Positions 52,401 to 61,971 of a stretch of DNA of 64,000 nucleotides are shown piece by piece. The notes under the pieces are model-generated. The model worked only from the letters and a program-made list of their open reading frames with translations, did no database searches and had not been told where the DNA came from. The first letter of the stretch is position 1. Each line of letters opens with the position of its first letter. The DNA lies in contig JAFLCG010000009.1 of the NCBI GenBank assembly GCA_017303635.1, forward strand, positions 62,001-126,000. Reading direction: 5' to 3'. The position numbers and the translations under genes were made by a program. Source of the stretch: Anaerolineae bacterium (lineage in GTDB: Bacteria > Chloroflexota > Anaerolineae > Aggregatilineales > Phototrophicaceae).

Positions 52401-54266
52401 CTAGCTACCCGCAGTGATCGTCAAGACGTTGGTCGACGAGTCAAAGGAGAAACTCACTTCGGCACCATCTGCCGGAACATTGAAGGCGATATTAGCACCG
52501 TCGCGAGCACCATCGACACCGTAATTGACATCCCAGGTCATGTTGATGGCGACCTTGGCTTCATAGTCACCTGCCGGAATCGCGGTGGTGGTAAAGGAAT
52601 AGATCCCATCCCCGTCAGCATCCTGCAACCAAGAGCGCAGGCATTCGGGTGCCCAATCACCAGGGCAACCAATCGCCGCCTGGTAGCTACCAGGAACCGA
52701 TGCCAGAACGCTATTGACACTATCCACGATCAAGTTGGTCTTGTTGTCGTAGACGAAGGTGACAGCCGTCTCTTCAGCCAGAGACAAAGCGATATTGGCA
52801 CCATCGCGAGCACCGCCAGCACCATAGTTCTCGTCCCAGGTACCGTTCACGGCTGCTTTGTATTCATATTCTCCAGCCGGGAGTGTGAACGTCGCCATCC
52901 AGACATCACTGGCAGCACTGTAGAGCAGCGCCGATTCAGGGCATTCCGGGGCCCAGTCACCGGCACAACCGATGGCACTCTGGATGGTACCCGGTACACC
53001 CACGAATTGGGGGCCGTCTTCCGGCGGCACATCGCCCGCAGCAGCCACAGGCGCAGCCGAGGGGCCAGCTTCAATCAAGGAGCGGATCTGCGTCGCAGCA
53101 TCACTGAATGCCTGCTGCGGAGTTAGTTCCTGGGTAATGCTGAACGAGGCTGCGTTGCCCCAAGCACCCCAAACCGAGGCCATTTCAGGAATAGACGGCT
53201 GGGGAATGCCGGGGATACCAGCAGCAGCAAAGGCCGTCAGATCAGGATCATCAAGGCTATCGCGGACTTCGCGGAAGGCCGGTGGACGCGGATCGGCATC
53301 ATAAAGCTGTTGCATGGGGTCGGCAGCGGCCATGAAGTCGATCAAGAAGGTTTCGGCAACCAATACTCGATCTTCATCAATGAAGTTACTAACCATGAAG
53401 CCCTGTCCGCCGATGAACGGTTTACCGGGGCCAGCCGGGCCAGCCGGAATATCACTGATCGCGTAGGTGGCACCCGATGCCCGCAGACGCGGCAAGGCCC
53501 AGGGGCCAGTCACGATCATCGCTGCTTCACCAGTTTCAAACATGGTGTGCATGACATCGTAATCGACCGATGGAACGATCAGTCCATCAGCTGCCATCCC
53601 TGCCAGCCACTCACCCGCTGCAATCGCACCGGCGCTGTCGATACCGACATCAGCGGGGTTGTAATTGCCATCTTCACCAAGACCAAAGACGTAGCCACCG
53701 AAAGCACTCATCAGCGGCTGAAAGTGATAAGGATCACTGGTCTGGATCATGTAGCCATATTTTGAGGCCCCGGAAGCAACCAAGTCCTGGCTGATGGTAC
53801 GCACGTCGTCCCAAGTAGCAGGGGCATCCGGCACCAAATTAGGGTTACGGAAGAAAGCCACATTCTCTACCGCATAGGGCATCCCGTAGAGGTTACCCTG
53901 ATAGGTGAAGAGATTAAGTGACGCCTCAGTGAAGTCTTCGGCGACATCACCCAGGCTGATCGGACGCACAGAGCCGTTCAGTACCAGTTCGCCGATCCAG
54001 TCGTGGACAGCAACGATGATGTCCGGACCCTCGCCAGCGGGACCAGCGACAGCAATGTTAGCACGGATATCACCCATCGCAATTTCCTGCACTTCAGCAG
54101 TAAAGCCAAAGTCGGCAGTGAATTGTTCCGCCAAAGCGGTCAAGACTGGAGCGCGAGTTGCGTCCGCCCAAATCAGCAAATCAGGGCGATCCTGTGCGTT
54201 CACAATGACTGCGCTCAATGGCAGCAGTAACATCAGAACAATGATCGCTAGCACTACTTTTCGCAT
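52401..54266 (-). CDS. malE: Maltodextrin-binding protein MalE with two starch-type beta domains
   Basis: 621 residues, far longer than the usual 400. A signal peptide without lipobox (LLLPLSAVIVNAQ) leads to a solute-binding domain (about 25-395: EQFTADFGFTAEV, GPDIIVAVHDWIGEL, MPYAVENVAFFRN, AMIVTGPW). Then two similar units of about 100 residues follow (about 415-520 and 525-621), each with (I/A)GCxGDWAPEC, GEYEYKAAVNGTWDENYG or its counterpart, and GARDGANIA. They resemble the X25/pullulanase-type beta modules that bind alpha-glucans. So the protein may dock on starch as well as deliver maltodextrins to MalFG. It heads the mal operon. Confidence 0.92.
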   Translation of the reverse strand: MRKVVLAIIVLMLLLPLSAVIVNAQDRPDLLIWADATRAPVLTALAEQFTADFGFTAEVQEIAMGDIRANIAVAGPAGEGPDIIVAVHDWIGELVLNGSVRPISLGDVAEDFTEASLNLFTYQGNLYGMPYAVENVAFFRNPNLVPDAPATWDDVRTISQDLVASGASKYGYMIQTSDPYHFQPLMSAFGGYVFGLGEDGNYNPADVGIDSAGAIAAGEWLAGMAADGLIVPSVDYDVMHTMFETGEAAMIVTGPWALPRLRASGATYAISDIPAGPAGPGKPFIGGQGFMVSNFIDEDRVLVAETFLIDFMAAADPMQQLYDADPRPPAFREVRDSLDDPDLTAFAAAGIPGIPQPSIPEMASVWGAWGNAASFSITQELTPQQAFSDAATQIRSLIEAGPSAAPVAAAGDVPPEDGPQFVGVPGTIQSAIGCAGDWAPECPESALLYSAASDVWMATFTLPAGEYEYKAAVNGTWDENYGAGGARDGANIALSLAEETAVTFVYDNKTNLIVDSVNSVLASVPGSYQAAIGCPGDWAPECLRSWLQDADGDGIYSFTTTAIPAGDYEAKVAINMTWDVNYGVDGARDGANIAFNVPADGAEVSFSFDSSTNVLTITAGS

Positions 54267-54372
54267 ATATATCTCCTAACACTTAGAAACTAAAGGCACT
54301 CATACAATCCTCATCATAGTGTAGCAAAAGCTGTACACAAATACTACACAATGTCTACATCACTGCTATCAG

Positions 54373-54402
54373 ATTATATGAGACATTCAATATAAATGTA
54401 AC
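54373..54402 (-). promoter_or_regulatory. Candidate promoter of the mal operon
   Basis: On the minus strand GTTACA (54397-54402) and a perfect TATAAT (54373-54378) are 18 bases apart. It starts right after the kbl-like terminator and about 107 bases before malE. An imperfect inverted repeat around GTGTAGC / GCTGTACAC nearby (about 54323-54338) could be an operator, but this is weak. Confidence 0.5.
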
Positions 54403-54426
54403 AGGCGAGTCTGAGACTCGCCTGTT
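54400..54426 (-). terminator. Terminator of the alpha-oxoamine synthase gene
   Basis: A perfect 12-bp stem (AACAGGCGAGTC) with loop TGA, ending 33 bases after the stop of the minus-strand oxoamine synthase gene. It is followed on that strand by ACATTT. Confidence 0.75.
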
Positions 54427-54458
54427 TTGATCTCGTACAGTTTATACAAGCGGACGAG

Positions 54459-55676
54459 TTAGTGGACGGCTTCCAAGACAGGTTTATTGATGATATCGAG
54501 GCGCTCACCAACCACTTTGAAAGCCTGCAAAGCCGTTTCCAGATGTTCACGGGTATGCGTCGCTGTATAGCTGGTACGGAGCAGACCGCCATTGGGCGGG
54601 GTGGCAGGTGGAACAACCGGGTTGGTATAGACGCCCTCCTCCACCAACGCATTCCAAGCGAGAGCCGTCTGGAAATCCGTTCCCGTAATCACAGGGATGA
54701 TGGGGGTACAACTTGCGCCGGTATTGTAGCCAAGTTCCTTAAGACCGTTGCGCATGAAATCAGCATTATCCCAGAGACGCTGGACATGCTGCGGTTCCGT
54801 TTCGATGATATCTAATGCAGCCAGAACAGCTGCCGAACTGGGGGCCGGAAGCGCTGCCGAGAAAATCAGCGAACGCGCTTTATGTTTGATGTAGTAAATG
54901 ACATCTGCATCGCCTGCGATGAAACCGCCAATCGAAGCAAAGCTTTTGCTGAACGTGCCCATCATCAAGTCCACTTTATCCGTGACCCCAAAGTGCCAGG
55001 ATGTACCGTGTCCTTCACCCGTAACCCCAAAACCATGTGCGTCATCGACCATTAGACGGGCATTGTATTTGCGGCAGATTTCGGCAATTTCCGGCACCGG
55101 AGCAATATCACCGCCCATGCTATAGACACCGTCAACGATAACCAGCTTGCCGGCATCCAACGGCAATTTGCTTAAGACATGATCCAGATTATCCAAACTG
55201 TTATGACGGAAACGTTTCATCTCTGCGCCGGACATCACACAACCATCCACAATGCTGGCATGGTCATCTTTATCCAGGATGATAAAGTCGTCTTTGCCAC
55301 AGACAGCCGAAATCGCGCCAAGATTACTCTGATACCCGGTTGAAAAGACAACTGCGGCTTCCTTACCTGCAAATTTTGCCAGACGGCGCTCCAATTCATG
55401 ATGGAGCTCGAGTGTCCCATTCAAAAAACGGGAACCGGTCACACTGGTGCCGTAACGCTGTACAGCTTCCACCGCCGCCTGTCGCACCCGAGGATCAGTC
55501 GTCAAGCCAAGGTAGTTGTTGGACCCCAACATGATGACTTTTTTGCCCTCGAAAGTTGCAGTTGTACCTTCCGAGTCACTGAGAGCACGGAAATACGGGT
55601 ACATGCCAAATTCGGTCGCCTCTTTAGCACGGCGGATCACTTCATCATTGTGAATTTTGTCAAATAGATCAGCCAT
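54459..55676 (-). CDS. Alpha-oxoamine synthase (KBL / serine palmitoyltransferase-like)
   Basis: 405 residues, fold-I PLP enzyme. The PLP lysine is Lys244 (GTFSKSFASIGG). DDAHGFG (211-217) and His139 of DKDDHASIVDG are as in the family. Members condense an amino acid with an acyl-CoA: KBL (glycine plus acetyl-CoA), BioF and SPT. The C-terminal PPATPPNGGLLRTSYTATHT block and the SLIFSAALPAPS stretch look more like SPT than BioF, but activity cannot be fixed. No bio or sphingolipid genes are adjacent. It starts at ATG 55676 and is alone in its transcript. Confidence 0.82.
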   Translation of the reverse strand: MADLFDKIHNDEVIRRAKEATEFGMYPYFRALSDSEGTTATFEGKKVIMLGSNNYLGLTTDPRVRQAAVEAVQRYGTSVTGSRFLNGTLELHHELERRLAKFAGKEAAVVFSTGYQSNLGAISAVCGKDDFIILDKDDHASIVDGCVMSGAEMKRFRHNSLDNLDHVLSKLPLDAGKLVIVDGVYSMGGDIAPVPEIAEICRKYNARLMVDDAHGFGVTGEGHGTSWHFGVTDKVDLMMGTFSKSFASIGGFIAGDADVIYYIKHKARSLIFSAALPAPSSAAVLAALDIIETEPQHVQRLWDNADFMRNGLKELGYNTGASCTPIIPVITGTDFQTALAWNALVEEGVYTNPVVPPATPPNGGLLRTSYTATHTREHLETALQAFKVVGERLDIINKPVLEAVH

Positions 55677-55696
55677 GAACCTCGGCCCCCTGAGCG

Positions 55697-55726
55697 GTTA
55701 TACCTAATATGCGATATGGATCTCAA
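55697..55726 (-). promoter_or_regulatory. Promoter of the alpha-oxoamine synthase gene
   Basis: On the minus strand TTGAGA (55721-55726) and TATAAC (55697-55702) are 18 bases apart, about 20 bases before the ATG. Five of six positions match in each. Confidence 0.65.
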
Positions 55727-55852
55727 CTACCGTTAAGAACACGGTCTCAGGCCATTCGATGTGCCATTCGTGATATTTTGAACTTTAACAACGTTTTGAA
55801 CGAAAGACAACTGCAAACCCGTTTGAAGCCAACCCGGCGGCACTAGCCCCTA

Positions 55853-56233
55853 TTACGCATATTTCGCAAGTACAGTCTTAATACTGTTGAGCAAATCAGA
55901 AGGGCCAAAGGGTTTAGTGATGTAATCATCCACACGCGCAATATGCAAACCGAGGACTTTATCAATACTTTGGGCCCGGGCAGTCACCACAATAACGGGA
56001 ATATCTTTCGTGACCGGATTGGCCTTTATCCGCTGATAGACTTCCCATCCATCGAGGTCAGGCATCATTAGGTCGAGCAGCACCAGATCAGGATGGACAT
56101 CTTCGATGACCTGTAGGGCCTGTAACCCACCCTTCGCCACAACAACTTCATAGCCTTCACGGGTCAGGATCAGGCGAATAAGGTCGATCATCTCCACTTC
56201 GTCTTCGACACAAACCACACGAGTGGGGGCCAT
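55853..56233 (-). CDS. Single-domain response regulator (CheY-like)
   Basis: 126 residues, a receiver domain alone. The phosphorylation site is Asp54 (LVLLDLMMPDLDGWEV), acid pocket Glu10-Asp11, Thr84 and Lys107 (YITKPFG). It has no output domain and must act by protein contact. There is no histidine kinase in the window. Start ATG 56233 follows a modest site (CGGGAGA). Confidence 0.92.
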   Translation of the reverse strand: MAPTRVVCVEDEVEMIDLIRLILTREGYEVVVAKGGLQALQVIEDVHPDLVLLDLMMPDLDGWEVYQRIKANPVTKDIPVIVVTARAQSIDKVLGLHIARVDDYITKPFGPSDLLNSIKTVLAKYA

Positions 56234-56300
56234 GTGCGTACTCTCCCGGGGAGTTCAATAGCTGAACATTTCCTAATGGCACTTCCATGATACCACTAAG

Positions 56301-57080
56301 TTAACGTGACGTCCGCACCAACTGAATGTCCCGAGTGGGCAACCACCCTAGGCGACCTTCGCTCAGTTCGACCAAAGCCCAGTCATCTTTTACCTCAAGC
56401 ACACGCAGTTCAGCAGCCTCGTAAACATCAAAGAAATCCATGTAGATCGATGCAGGGCCACTGCGAACTGTAGTTTGTTCAACTGTGACAATGGCATCCG
56501 GCATTGCCGAGTCGACATAAATGCGCACCCCCAACAGCAGCAATAAAGGGATGACCAACGCAGCAAGACCCAACACAATTAATCGAAGAGATGACTTCAG
56601 ACGAATGTTTACCTGGCCTGATTGCCAGACCACGACGACTGCAAAAGTCACATTCCACATCAACAACGTCATCCCGCCGAGTTCATCCTCCGTCACCAAA
56701 TCAGCCGTCAAACGGTAAAGTTGATCGAGCCACGAATTGTCGGGAAGAGATTGATCACGGCGATCTGCAATGATTGAAGCCATATAACCCAATATCTCTG
56801 GATCGCGCGGAACCAAGCGTTGTGCCCGCCGATAATTCAGTAGAGCCAACCCCACCCTACCCTGTTGGGCATAGGCATGTCCCAGATTCACATAAATGGC
56901 AGAATCGCTCACACCACGATCAATTACAGCTTCAAACCCACTTGAAGCAGCCGACCAGTCCCCAGCCTTATAATCCGACTCGGCAATCTGCAAGAGACGG
57001 GCAATCTCATCCTGGGCATGCAAAGGTGAGCCAAACCAAATGACCATCAGAATCAGCAGCAAGAAGGCAGACTTCATCAT
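56301..57080 (-). CDS. TPR and SH3-like membrane protein (BatE-like)
   Basis: 259 residues. A signal peptide, then TPR helices (about 25-105: IAESDYKAGDWSAASSGFEA, VNLGHAYAQQGRVGLALLNY), two hydrophobic segments (about 140-190) and a C-terminal SH3-like domain (VEQTTVRSGPASIYMDFF to GRLGWLPTRDIQLV). This is the layout of BatE, the last member of Bat operons. It overlaps batD by 4 bases (ATGA), so it is coupled. Its job is probably scaffolding of envelope proteins. Confidence 0.85.
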   Translation of the reverse strand: MMKSAFLLLILMVIWFGSPLHAQDEIARLLQIAESDYKAGDWSAASSGFEAVIDRGVSDSAIYVNLGHAYAQQGRVGLALLNYRRAQRLVPRDPEILGYMASIIADRRDQSLPDNSWLDQLYRLTADLVTEDELGGMTLLMWNVTFAVVVVWQSGQVNIRLKSSLRLIVLGLAALVIPLLLLLGVRIYVDSAMPDAIVTVEQTTVRSGPASIYMDFFDVYEAAELRVLEVKDDWALVELSEGRLGWLPTRDIQLVRTSR

Positions 57081-58390
57081 TCGAGAGCAGCATCCAGATC
57101 GACCAAGAACGCATCCAGTTGCTGCGCCAGCTGACGGATTTCAGCTTTATCTGCTGACCCAAAGGGAGCATATTGAACATAACCTAACGACTCGACAATG
57201 GAGAGTAAGCGACTCGTCATCAATGTATCCAGGTTGCCTTGACTCAAGAAATCGGTGAGGTCTGTGAGCGTGTCTGATTGAGCCAGGGGATACTGACTGG
57301 CCAAATATGTATGCAGAGTCGTCTGTAAATCTGAAGCGGAATTAGGTGAACGCAACGCCGCCCGAATAGCCAAGCGGGATTGGCTCAGATGATTGCTGGA
57401 GCGCATTTTGTTTCCAAACCAACGCTCCGTAATTACACTCCGCCACCGCCATAACCCTGCCAATAATAGGATCAATGGGCCAATCAGCCACATGATCCAG
57501 TACTGTGACAAGTTACTCGAAGCAACACCCACACTGAGATCTACTTCACGGAGTGGTGGCCCAGTCAATACCACTGGATCGGGGTCGCTAACAGTGCCTA
57601 GTGAGGGCAATACTTCCAGAGGAATTTCACCAGTGCCAAGCTGCCGATAAATGGCCGCAACAGGATCGAAATAAGAAAACGAAAGCACAGGCAAAACATA
57701 ATTTCCTGCCTGTGAAGGAAGAAGTACAATTGAAATTTCCTGTTGTCCAATCAACCCAGGCACACTAGTTTCAAAAGTTGCAGTACGGGACTGTACATAA
57801 GCCCGCCAACTCTGCAAGGCAGCCAAATCGGGTGGTGGCAATACCAAGACATTGGCGTTTCCAGTAAATGACAGGCGCAGCGTTATAGGTTCCCCTATCC
57901 TCACTTGTTGACGATCCAAAGCGGCTTGCAGTGTGACCTCACCAACAGCACCGGAAAAACCCACTGGTGCGCCTTCAGGAAGCGCGCGCGCGCGCACTAA
58001 CAATGACGGTGTTTCAAAGCGCTGTTCTGCTGCAAATACCGTTTCCGGCACGACCACACGTGCGGGTTCGATCACGATGTCACCCGGCACATTCGGATAC
58101 AGAGTCGTGCGAATATCTGTCACGCTATACTGCCGATTGTCACGAACCTCAACCGTTCTTGAAATTCGGTCTGGTTCAACCCGCCAAAAACCTTCAAATG
58201 AAGGTGCTTCATACAAGGGATTAGTGGCTCCAACCGAGTCAAAAAAACGAACCTGATACTCAACCTGCTGTCCGGCGTACGGCTCAGCAAGGGAGACATA
58301 AGCCTCAACAAACAGATCTGGAGAAACTGTTTGCTCGCTCGGCATATAGGGTTTCGCCATCAGCAGGATGAATGCAAATAGCCACTTCAT
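57077..58390 (-). CDS. batD: BatD-like membrane protein
   Basis: 437 residues. A signal peptide leads to tandem beta domains (VEAYVSLAEPYAGQQVEYQVRF start, VTLQAALDRQQVRIGEPI, the family's repeated GEPITLRLSF motif), a membrane segment (YWIMWLIGPLILLLAGLW) and a cytosolic tail of about 110 residues. BatD proteins are linked to aerotolerance in Bacteroides, with function unclear in other phyla. It follows the TPR lipoprotein by 3 bases. Confidence 0.85.
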   Translation of the reverse strand: MKWLFAFILLMAKPYMPSEQTVSPDLFVEAYVSLAEPYAGQQVEYQVRFFDSVGATNPLYEAPSFEGFWRVEPDRISRTVEVRDNRQYSVTDIRTTLYPNVPGDIVIEPARVVVPETVFAAEQRFETPSLLVRARALPEGAPVGFSGAVGEVTLQAALDRQQVRIGEPITLRLSFTGNANVLVLPPPDLAALQSWRAYVQSRTATFETSVPGLIGQQEISIVLLPSQAGNYVLPVLSFSYFDPVAAIYRQLGTGEIPLEVLPSLGTVSDPDPVVLTGPPLREVDLSVGVASSNLSQYWIMWLIGPLILLLAGLWRWRSVITERWFGNKMRSSNHLSQSRLAIRAALRSPNSASDLQTTLHTYLASQYPLAQSDTLTDLTDFLSQGNLDTLMTSRLLSIVESLGYVQYAPFGSADKAEIRQLAQQLDAFLVDLDAALE

Positions 58391-58393
58391 AAA

Positions 58394-59050
58394 CTACCAA
58401 TCCTGCTCGACCGACTCGCCAGGGGCAGGAGTCATCGTGAGACTCAAGGGTTGGAAACTTGACCCAAGCGAATCGAGTAAAGCCTGGGCTTCAGATTCAG
58501 TCATAGGTTGATCCGCCTGCAATTCAGCTCCGCCATCAGGTTCTGGCAATGAGGTCGCGGTTGCGGTTGCAACCAGATCACCCGCTAGTTGTTGTGGTGT
58601 AGGAGTTGCGCTGTTAACTGGAGGGGGTGTTGGCATCATGCGTTGCAACGCCAGTTCCAGGTTATACCGCGCATCGGCATCATCCGGCATTCTCAGCAAC
58701 GCTTCCTGATACGAATCCACTGCCAGATCATATCGTTCACGCATAAAGTAGATATTGCCCAGATTATAGTAGGCCTGAGCGATCTTGCGGGGGTCAACCG
58801 ATGTAGTGACAAGATCCATCGATTGCTGTGCCCGATGAATATCATCTAATGCAGCGTATGCACTGGCGGCATTCAAGTATGGTTCCGGTTGGTCAGGTGC
58901 AAGGGCCTGAGCCGCCTGATAATCAAGCAAAGCGGCTTCTGCATTGCCGGCCGCAAGGTCACTATTCCCAGCATTATTTCGTTCCGCAGATGATTGCGTA
59001 CAACCAACGAGGATCACTATCAACAGATGGTAAGCAAGGGAGTGCCTCAC
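58394..59050 (-). CDS. TPR lipoprotein of the Bat operon
   Basis: 218 residues. GTG start overlaps the batB stop by one base. A lipoprotein signal (LLIVILVGC) is followed by TPR repeats (about 25-135: ALLDYQAAQALAPDQPEPYLN, IAQAYYNLGNIYFMRERYDL, DDADARYNLELALQ) and a Thr/Pro tail. It is the BatC counterpart. As lipid-anchored TPR it may bridge the VWA proteins and BatD/E. Confidence 0.85.
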   Translation of the reverse strand: MRHSLAYHLLIVILVGCTQSSAERNNAGNSDLAAGNAEAALLDYQAAQALAPDQPEPYLNAASAYAALDDIHRAQQSMDLVTTSVDPRKIAQAYYNLGNIYFMRERYDLAVDSYQEALLRMPDDADARYNLELALQRMMPTPPPVNSATPTPQQLAGDLVATATATSLPEPDGGAELQADQPMTESEAQALLDSLGSSFQPLSLTMTPAPGESVEQDW

Positions 59051-60057
59051 TATTTGGCCTCCCCTATCTGCACAGAAGGTTGCAAACGAAGTGCAAATTC
59101 CAGTGCCAACGCTACCACAGCCAGTAACACAAAAATCCCGAACCGTTCAACCTCAATCACGTTAGAACCTGTGCCACCTTCGACTTGGTTTGTTGATCGA
59201 AATAGCTGAGCAAATAACTCCGTATTTGTTTCGGCATCCACCAAGGACCAATACACGCCGCCCGTTCGTTCCGCTATGTCACGCAACGATTGCTCGTTAA
59301 GCCGGGAAATGACTTCTACACCATCGCCATCACGAAGTGTTGATCCGCCTTCAAGGGGGACTGTTGCACCGGATTCTGTACCAACTCCAACCACAATCAC
59401 CCTGACCTGTTGGTCGCTCAGCCCTTGCAATACCGGTTCCAAACCTCCCTCATGGTCTTCACCATCGGTCAGCAGCAACACAAAACGGGTCGTCGCATAG
59501 AGAGAATTCAGACTCTTATTGGCAAGTTCAAAGGCAGCCTGAAAGTTAGTTCCCTGACGTTGTATCGCACTTGATGAGGCGTTTCGGATGAACAAGTCAA
59601 TCGTATTGAGATCCGTCGTCAGAGGTGATTGCAGAATCGCCCGACCTGCAAAGAGCATTAAGCCAATCTCGGTTCCGGTCAAGCGGCGGACTACATCGAC
59701 TGCGAACAAGCGCGTTCGTTCCAAACGTGATGGGGAAACATCCTGGGCATTCATACTACGGCTCACATCGAGCATGAGCATGACCGCCACTTCCCCCCGT
59801 GGAACTAACTCAATTTCTTGCCCCCAAACGGGGCGAGCCATGGCCAATACAAGCGCCACAGCCGCAATCAACCAGAGCAAATGACGCACAATGCCACGAC
59901 GAGACGTTCCCGCCCTATTCAGTAAAGTTGTAGTCAGAGGGATATCGCCCAGCTTCATCAGTTGGCGCTGCCGAATACGTGGCATCTGTAGAGCTATCCC
60001 GGCTACAATCAGACATGGGATAATCAGCAGCAACAGTTGAGGCAGCAAAAAACGCAC
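59050..60057 (-). CDS. batB: BatB-like von Willebrand factor A protein
   Basis: 335 residues. Two N-terminal membrane segments, a VWA domain (about 85-290) with the MIDAS motif DVSRSMNAQD and the later TDGED, and a C-terminal membrane segment (FGIFVLLAVVALALEFAL). It resembles BatA next door and arose probably by duplication. It binds metal at MIDAS and likely partners. Confidence 0.9.
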   Translation of the reverse strand: MRFLLPQLLLLIIPCLIVAGIALQMPRIRQRQLMKLGDIPLTTTLLNRAGTSRRGIVRHLLWLIAAVALVLAMARPVWGQEIELVPRGEVAVMLMLDVSRSMNAQDVSPSRLERTRLFAVDVVRRLTGTEIGLMLFAGRAILQSPLTTDLNTIDLFIRNASSSAIQRQGTNFQAAFELANKSLNSLYATTRFVLLLTDGEDHEGGLEPVLQGLSDQQVRVIVVGVGTESGATVPLEGGSTLRDGDGVEVISRLNEQSLRDIAERTGGVYWSLVDAETNTELFAQLFRSTNQVEGGTGSNVIEVERFGIFVLLAVVALALEFALRLQPSVQIGEAK

Positions 60058-60068
60058 GGTTCAGACCC

Positions 60069-61079
60069 TCACGGTAAGATCGTAAATACGAGATGCCGCA
60101 GTAGGTAGTCCATCAACAACAGTGCAAAGGCCGCCCCAATCAACCAACCAGCGACATCACGCCATTCCGTGCGGGTAGCACGTTCAACGGGGGATCGTTC
60201 CAAACGGTCGATCTGCTCGTAGGCACGTTCCAGATTGGCACCGTCGGTTGAACGAAAATACTGCCCGCCAGTAAGCCTCGCAATAGCCTGAAGCGTATCC
60301 TCATCAAGATCACTTTCAATCAAGCGGGTGTTGCCCACTTGATCTACCGGGATAGGCACCAGCCCCATATCACCCATGCCAATTGTGTAGACTCGTACCC
60401 CTAGCGCACTGGCAGCCGCTGCCGCGGTCTCTGGGCCAATTACCCCTGCGTTATTGGCACCGTCCGTCAGCAGAACAATCACTTGGCTCGCCGCAGTGCT
60501 CTGCGACAGCATATCGGCTGAAGCAGCCAATCCCATTCCTACGGCAGTGCCATCATCCAAGCCCATCTGAGGAGCCAGTTGCACTACCTGCAAAGCCCGC
60601 AACAGAGCCTCATAATCCGCGGTCGGGGGGATCACATGGTAGGCATCGCGGGCAAAAACAACCAGACCAAGTCGATCAAATTCCCGCCGTCGGATAAAAT
60701 CGGTGATCACCGATTGTGCTGCCTCAAGGCGATTCTGAGGAGCAAAATCCAGGGCGGCCATGCTGCCGGAAACATCCAGAGCTAACACGATATCAATACC
60801 CTGACCCTGAATGATCTCTTGAGTACTTCCTTGTTGAGGACGTGCCAGAGCCACAACTAACATGAGCCAACCAATCAGACGCAAGGCATCCGGCAAGAAT
60901 GCGAAGCGGGCACGCCATGTTTGGGGAGCTGTTTCAACCAGTTGCAGATGACTGTAAGAGAATGAACTGACGGTCAAACGCCATTTCCGACCTTGATACA
61001 ACCAATAGACTACCAGTGGTAGCAAAAGAAAGATAAAAGCCAGGGGATGGGCAAATCGAAAGAGATTTAGCTCAGGCAT
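60069..61079 (-). CDS. batA: BatA-like von Willebrand factor A protein
   Basis: About 336 residues. N-terminal membrane segments (FAHPLAFIFLLLPLVVYWL), VWA domain with full MIDAS (DVSGSMAALD, then TDGANNAG), C-terminal membrane segment (GWLIGAAFALLLMDYLL). I chose ATG 61079, with AAGGT 7 bases upstream and an 8-base overlap with the preceding gene; ATG 61097 is alternative. It is the partner of BatB in a MoxR-regulated membrane assembly. Confidence 0.9.
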   Translation of the reverse strand: MPELNLFRFAHPLAFIFLLLPLVVYWLYQGRKWRLTVSSFSYSHLQLVETAPQTWRARFAFLPDALRLIGWLMLVVALARPQQGSTQEIIQGQGIDIVLALDVSGSMAALDFAPQNRLEAAQSVITDFIRRREFDRLGLVVFARDAYHVIPPTADYEALLRALQVVQLAPQMGLDDGTAVGMGLAASADMLSQSTAASQVIVLLTDGANNAGVIGPETAAAAASALGVRVYTIGMGDMGLVPIPVDQVGNTRLIESDLDEDTLQAIARLTGGQYFRSTDGANLERAYEQIDRLERSPVERATRTEWRDVAGWLIGAAFALLLMDYLLRHLVFTILP

Positions 61080-61971
61080 GATCGATACCTTCGACATCGT
61101 TCACCCAACGTCGAGCAGCACCAATGATCCGTTGATTCGTTGAAGGCTTTAGCTGCGCGAACTTGACCAGATCCGCATATTCGAGCAACTGCTGTAACTC
61201 AAGACGACGAGACTCGATGATCGAAGTTCGCGGCAGAGCCTGCAAAAGTTCATCCGTTGTCAAATCAGCAACAATTAAGCCTGTGTGAGCGCCTATAAAT
61301 CTCCGCAACACCTCAGCAACCCGCATGTGGACACGTACCGGATCATCAAGCCGTGCTACTTGATTAAGTTCAGCAAGCGCACGGCGAGCAGGCGTGGCTT
61401 GAACGCGCTTGGCGAGCCGTCCGTAAGGCCGTATGAGGACATACCACAATCCGTAGACTACACCTGCAACCAGCACCAGAACACCTAGCAACATCAGCGG
61501 AGAGACATAAGGCATTTCCAACATAGGCCGCAGCGGGCGCAGGTTCAGGTCATCCGGGTTAAGCACCGAATTCACCTGCACCACGCCCGGCGGCAGTTGA
61601 AAAGTCTGCACCTGGGTTTCCCCTATTCCGCGATAACTCACGAGTAGAGGTGGAGTGGAAATTGCGCCGATGTTCCAGAGCGTGACAGTAAACGACTGGC
61701 GGTATAAGTGCATCCCATCCGGCAGGTCAGTTATTTCGATTGGGGCTAAGGAAGTCAACCAATACTCACCCCAAATTACAGGCAGGCCAGGATCGATAAG
61801 TTCAGTACCTGGTGGCAATATGATTTCCAAGTACATCGGAAATGGCTCGCCAATCAACACCGGTTGTATCGGCACAGTCCATTGACCAGAGGGAGGTACA
61901 CCAGACTGGGCCGTGACGGGCCCAGTCCACAGCAGATACACGAGAACCAAACAATAGCAGCAGCGAGTCAT
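61072..61971 (-). CDS. Bat-operon membrane protein with DUF4381-like tail
   Basis: 299 residues. A signal peptide (CLVLVYLLWTGPVTAQSG), then an extracellular beta domain (about 25-155: PIQPVLIGEPFPMYLEI) like one BatD repeat, a membrane segment (VSPLMLLGVLVLVAGVVYGLWYV, beginning near residue 160) and a helical cytosolic tail (TTDELLQALPRTSI). This combination is common in MoxR operons as an unnamed protein. Its start overlaps the DUF58 stop in an ATGA. Confidence 0.78.
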   Translation of the reverse strand: MTRCCYCLVLVYLLWTGPVTAQSGVPPSGQWTVPIQPVLIGEPFPMYLEIILPPGTELIDPGLPVIWGEYWLTSLAPIEITDLPDGMHLYRQSFTVTLWNIGAISTPPLLVSYRGIGETQVQTFQLPPGVVQVNSVLNPDDLNLRPLRPMLEMPYVSPLMLLGVLVLVAGVVYGLWYVLIRPYGRLAKRVQATPARRALAELNQVARLDDPVRVHMRVAEVLRRFIGAHTGLIVADLTTDELLQALPRTSIIESRRLELQQLLEYADLVKFAQLKPSTNQRIIGAARRWVNDVEGIDHA

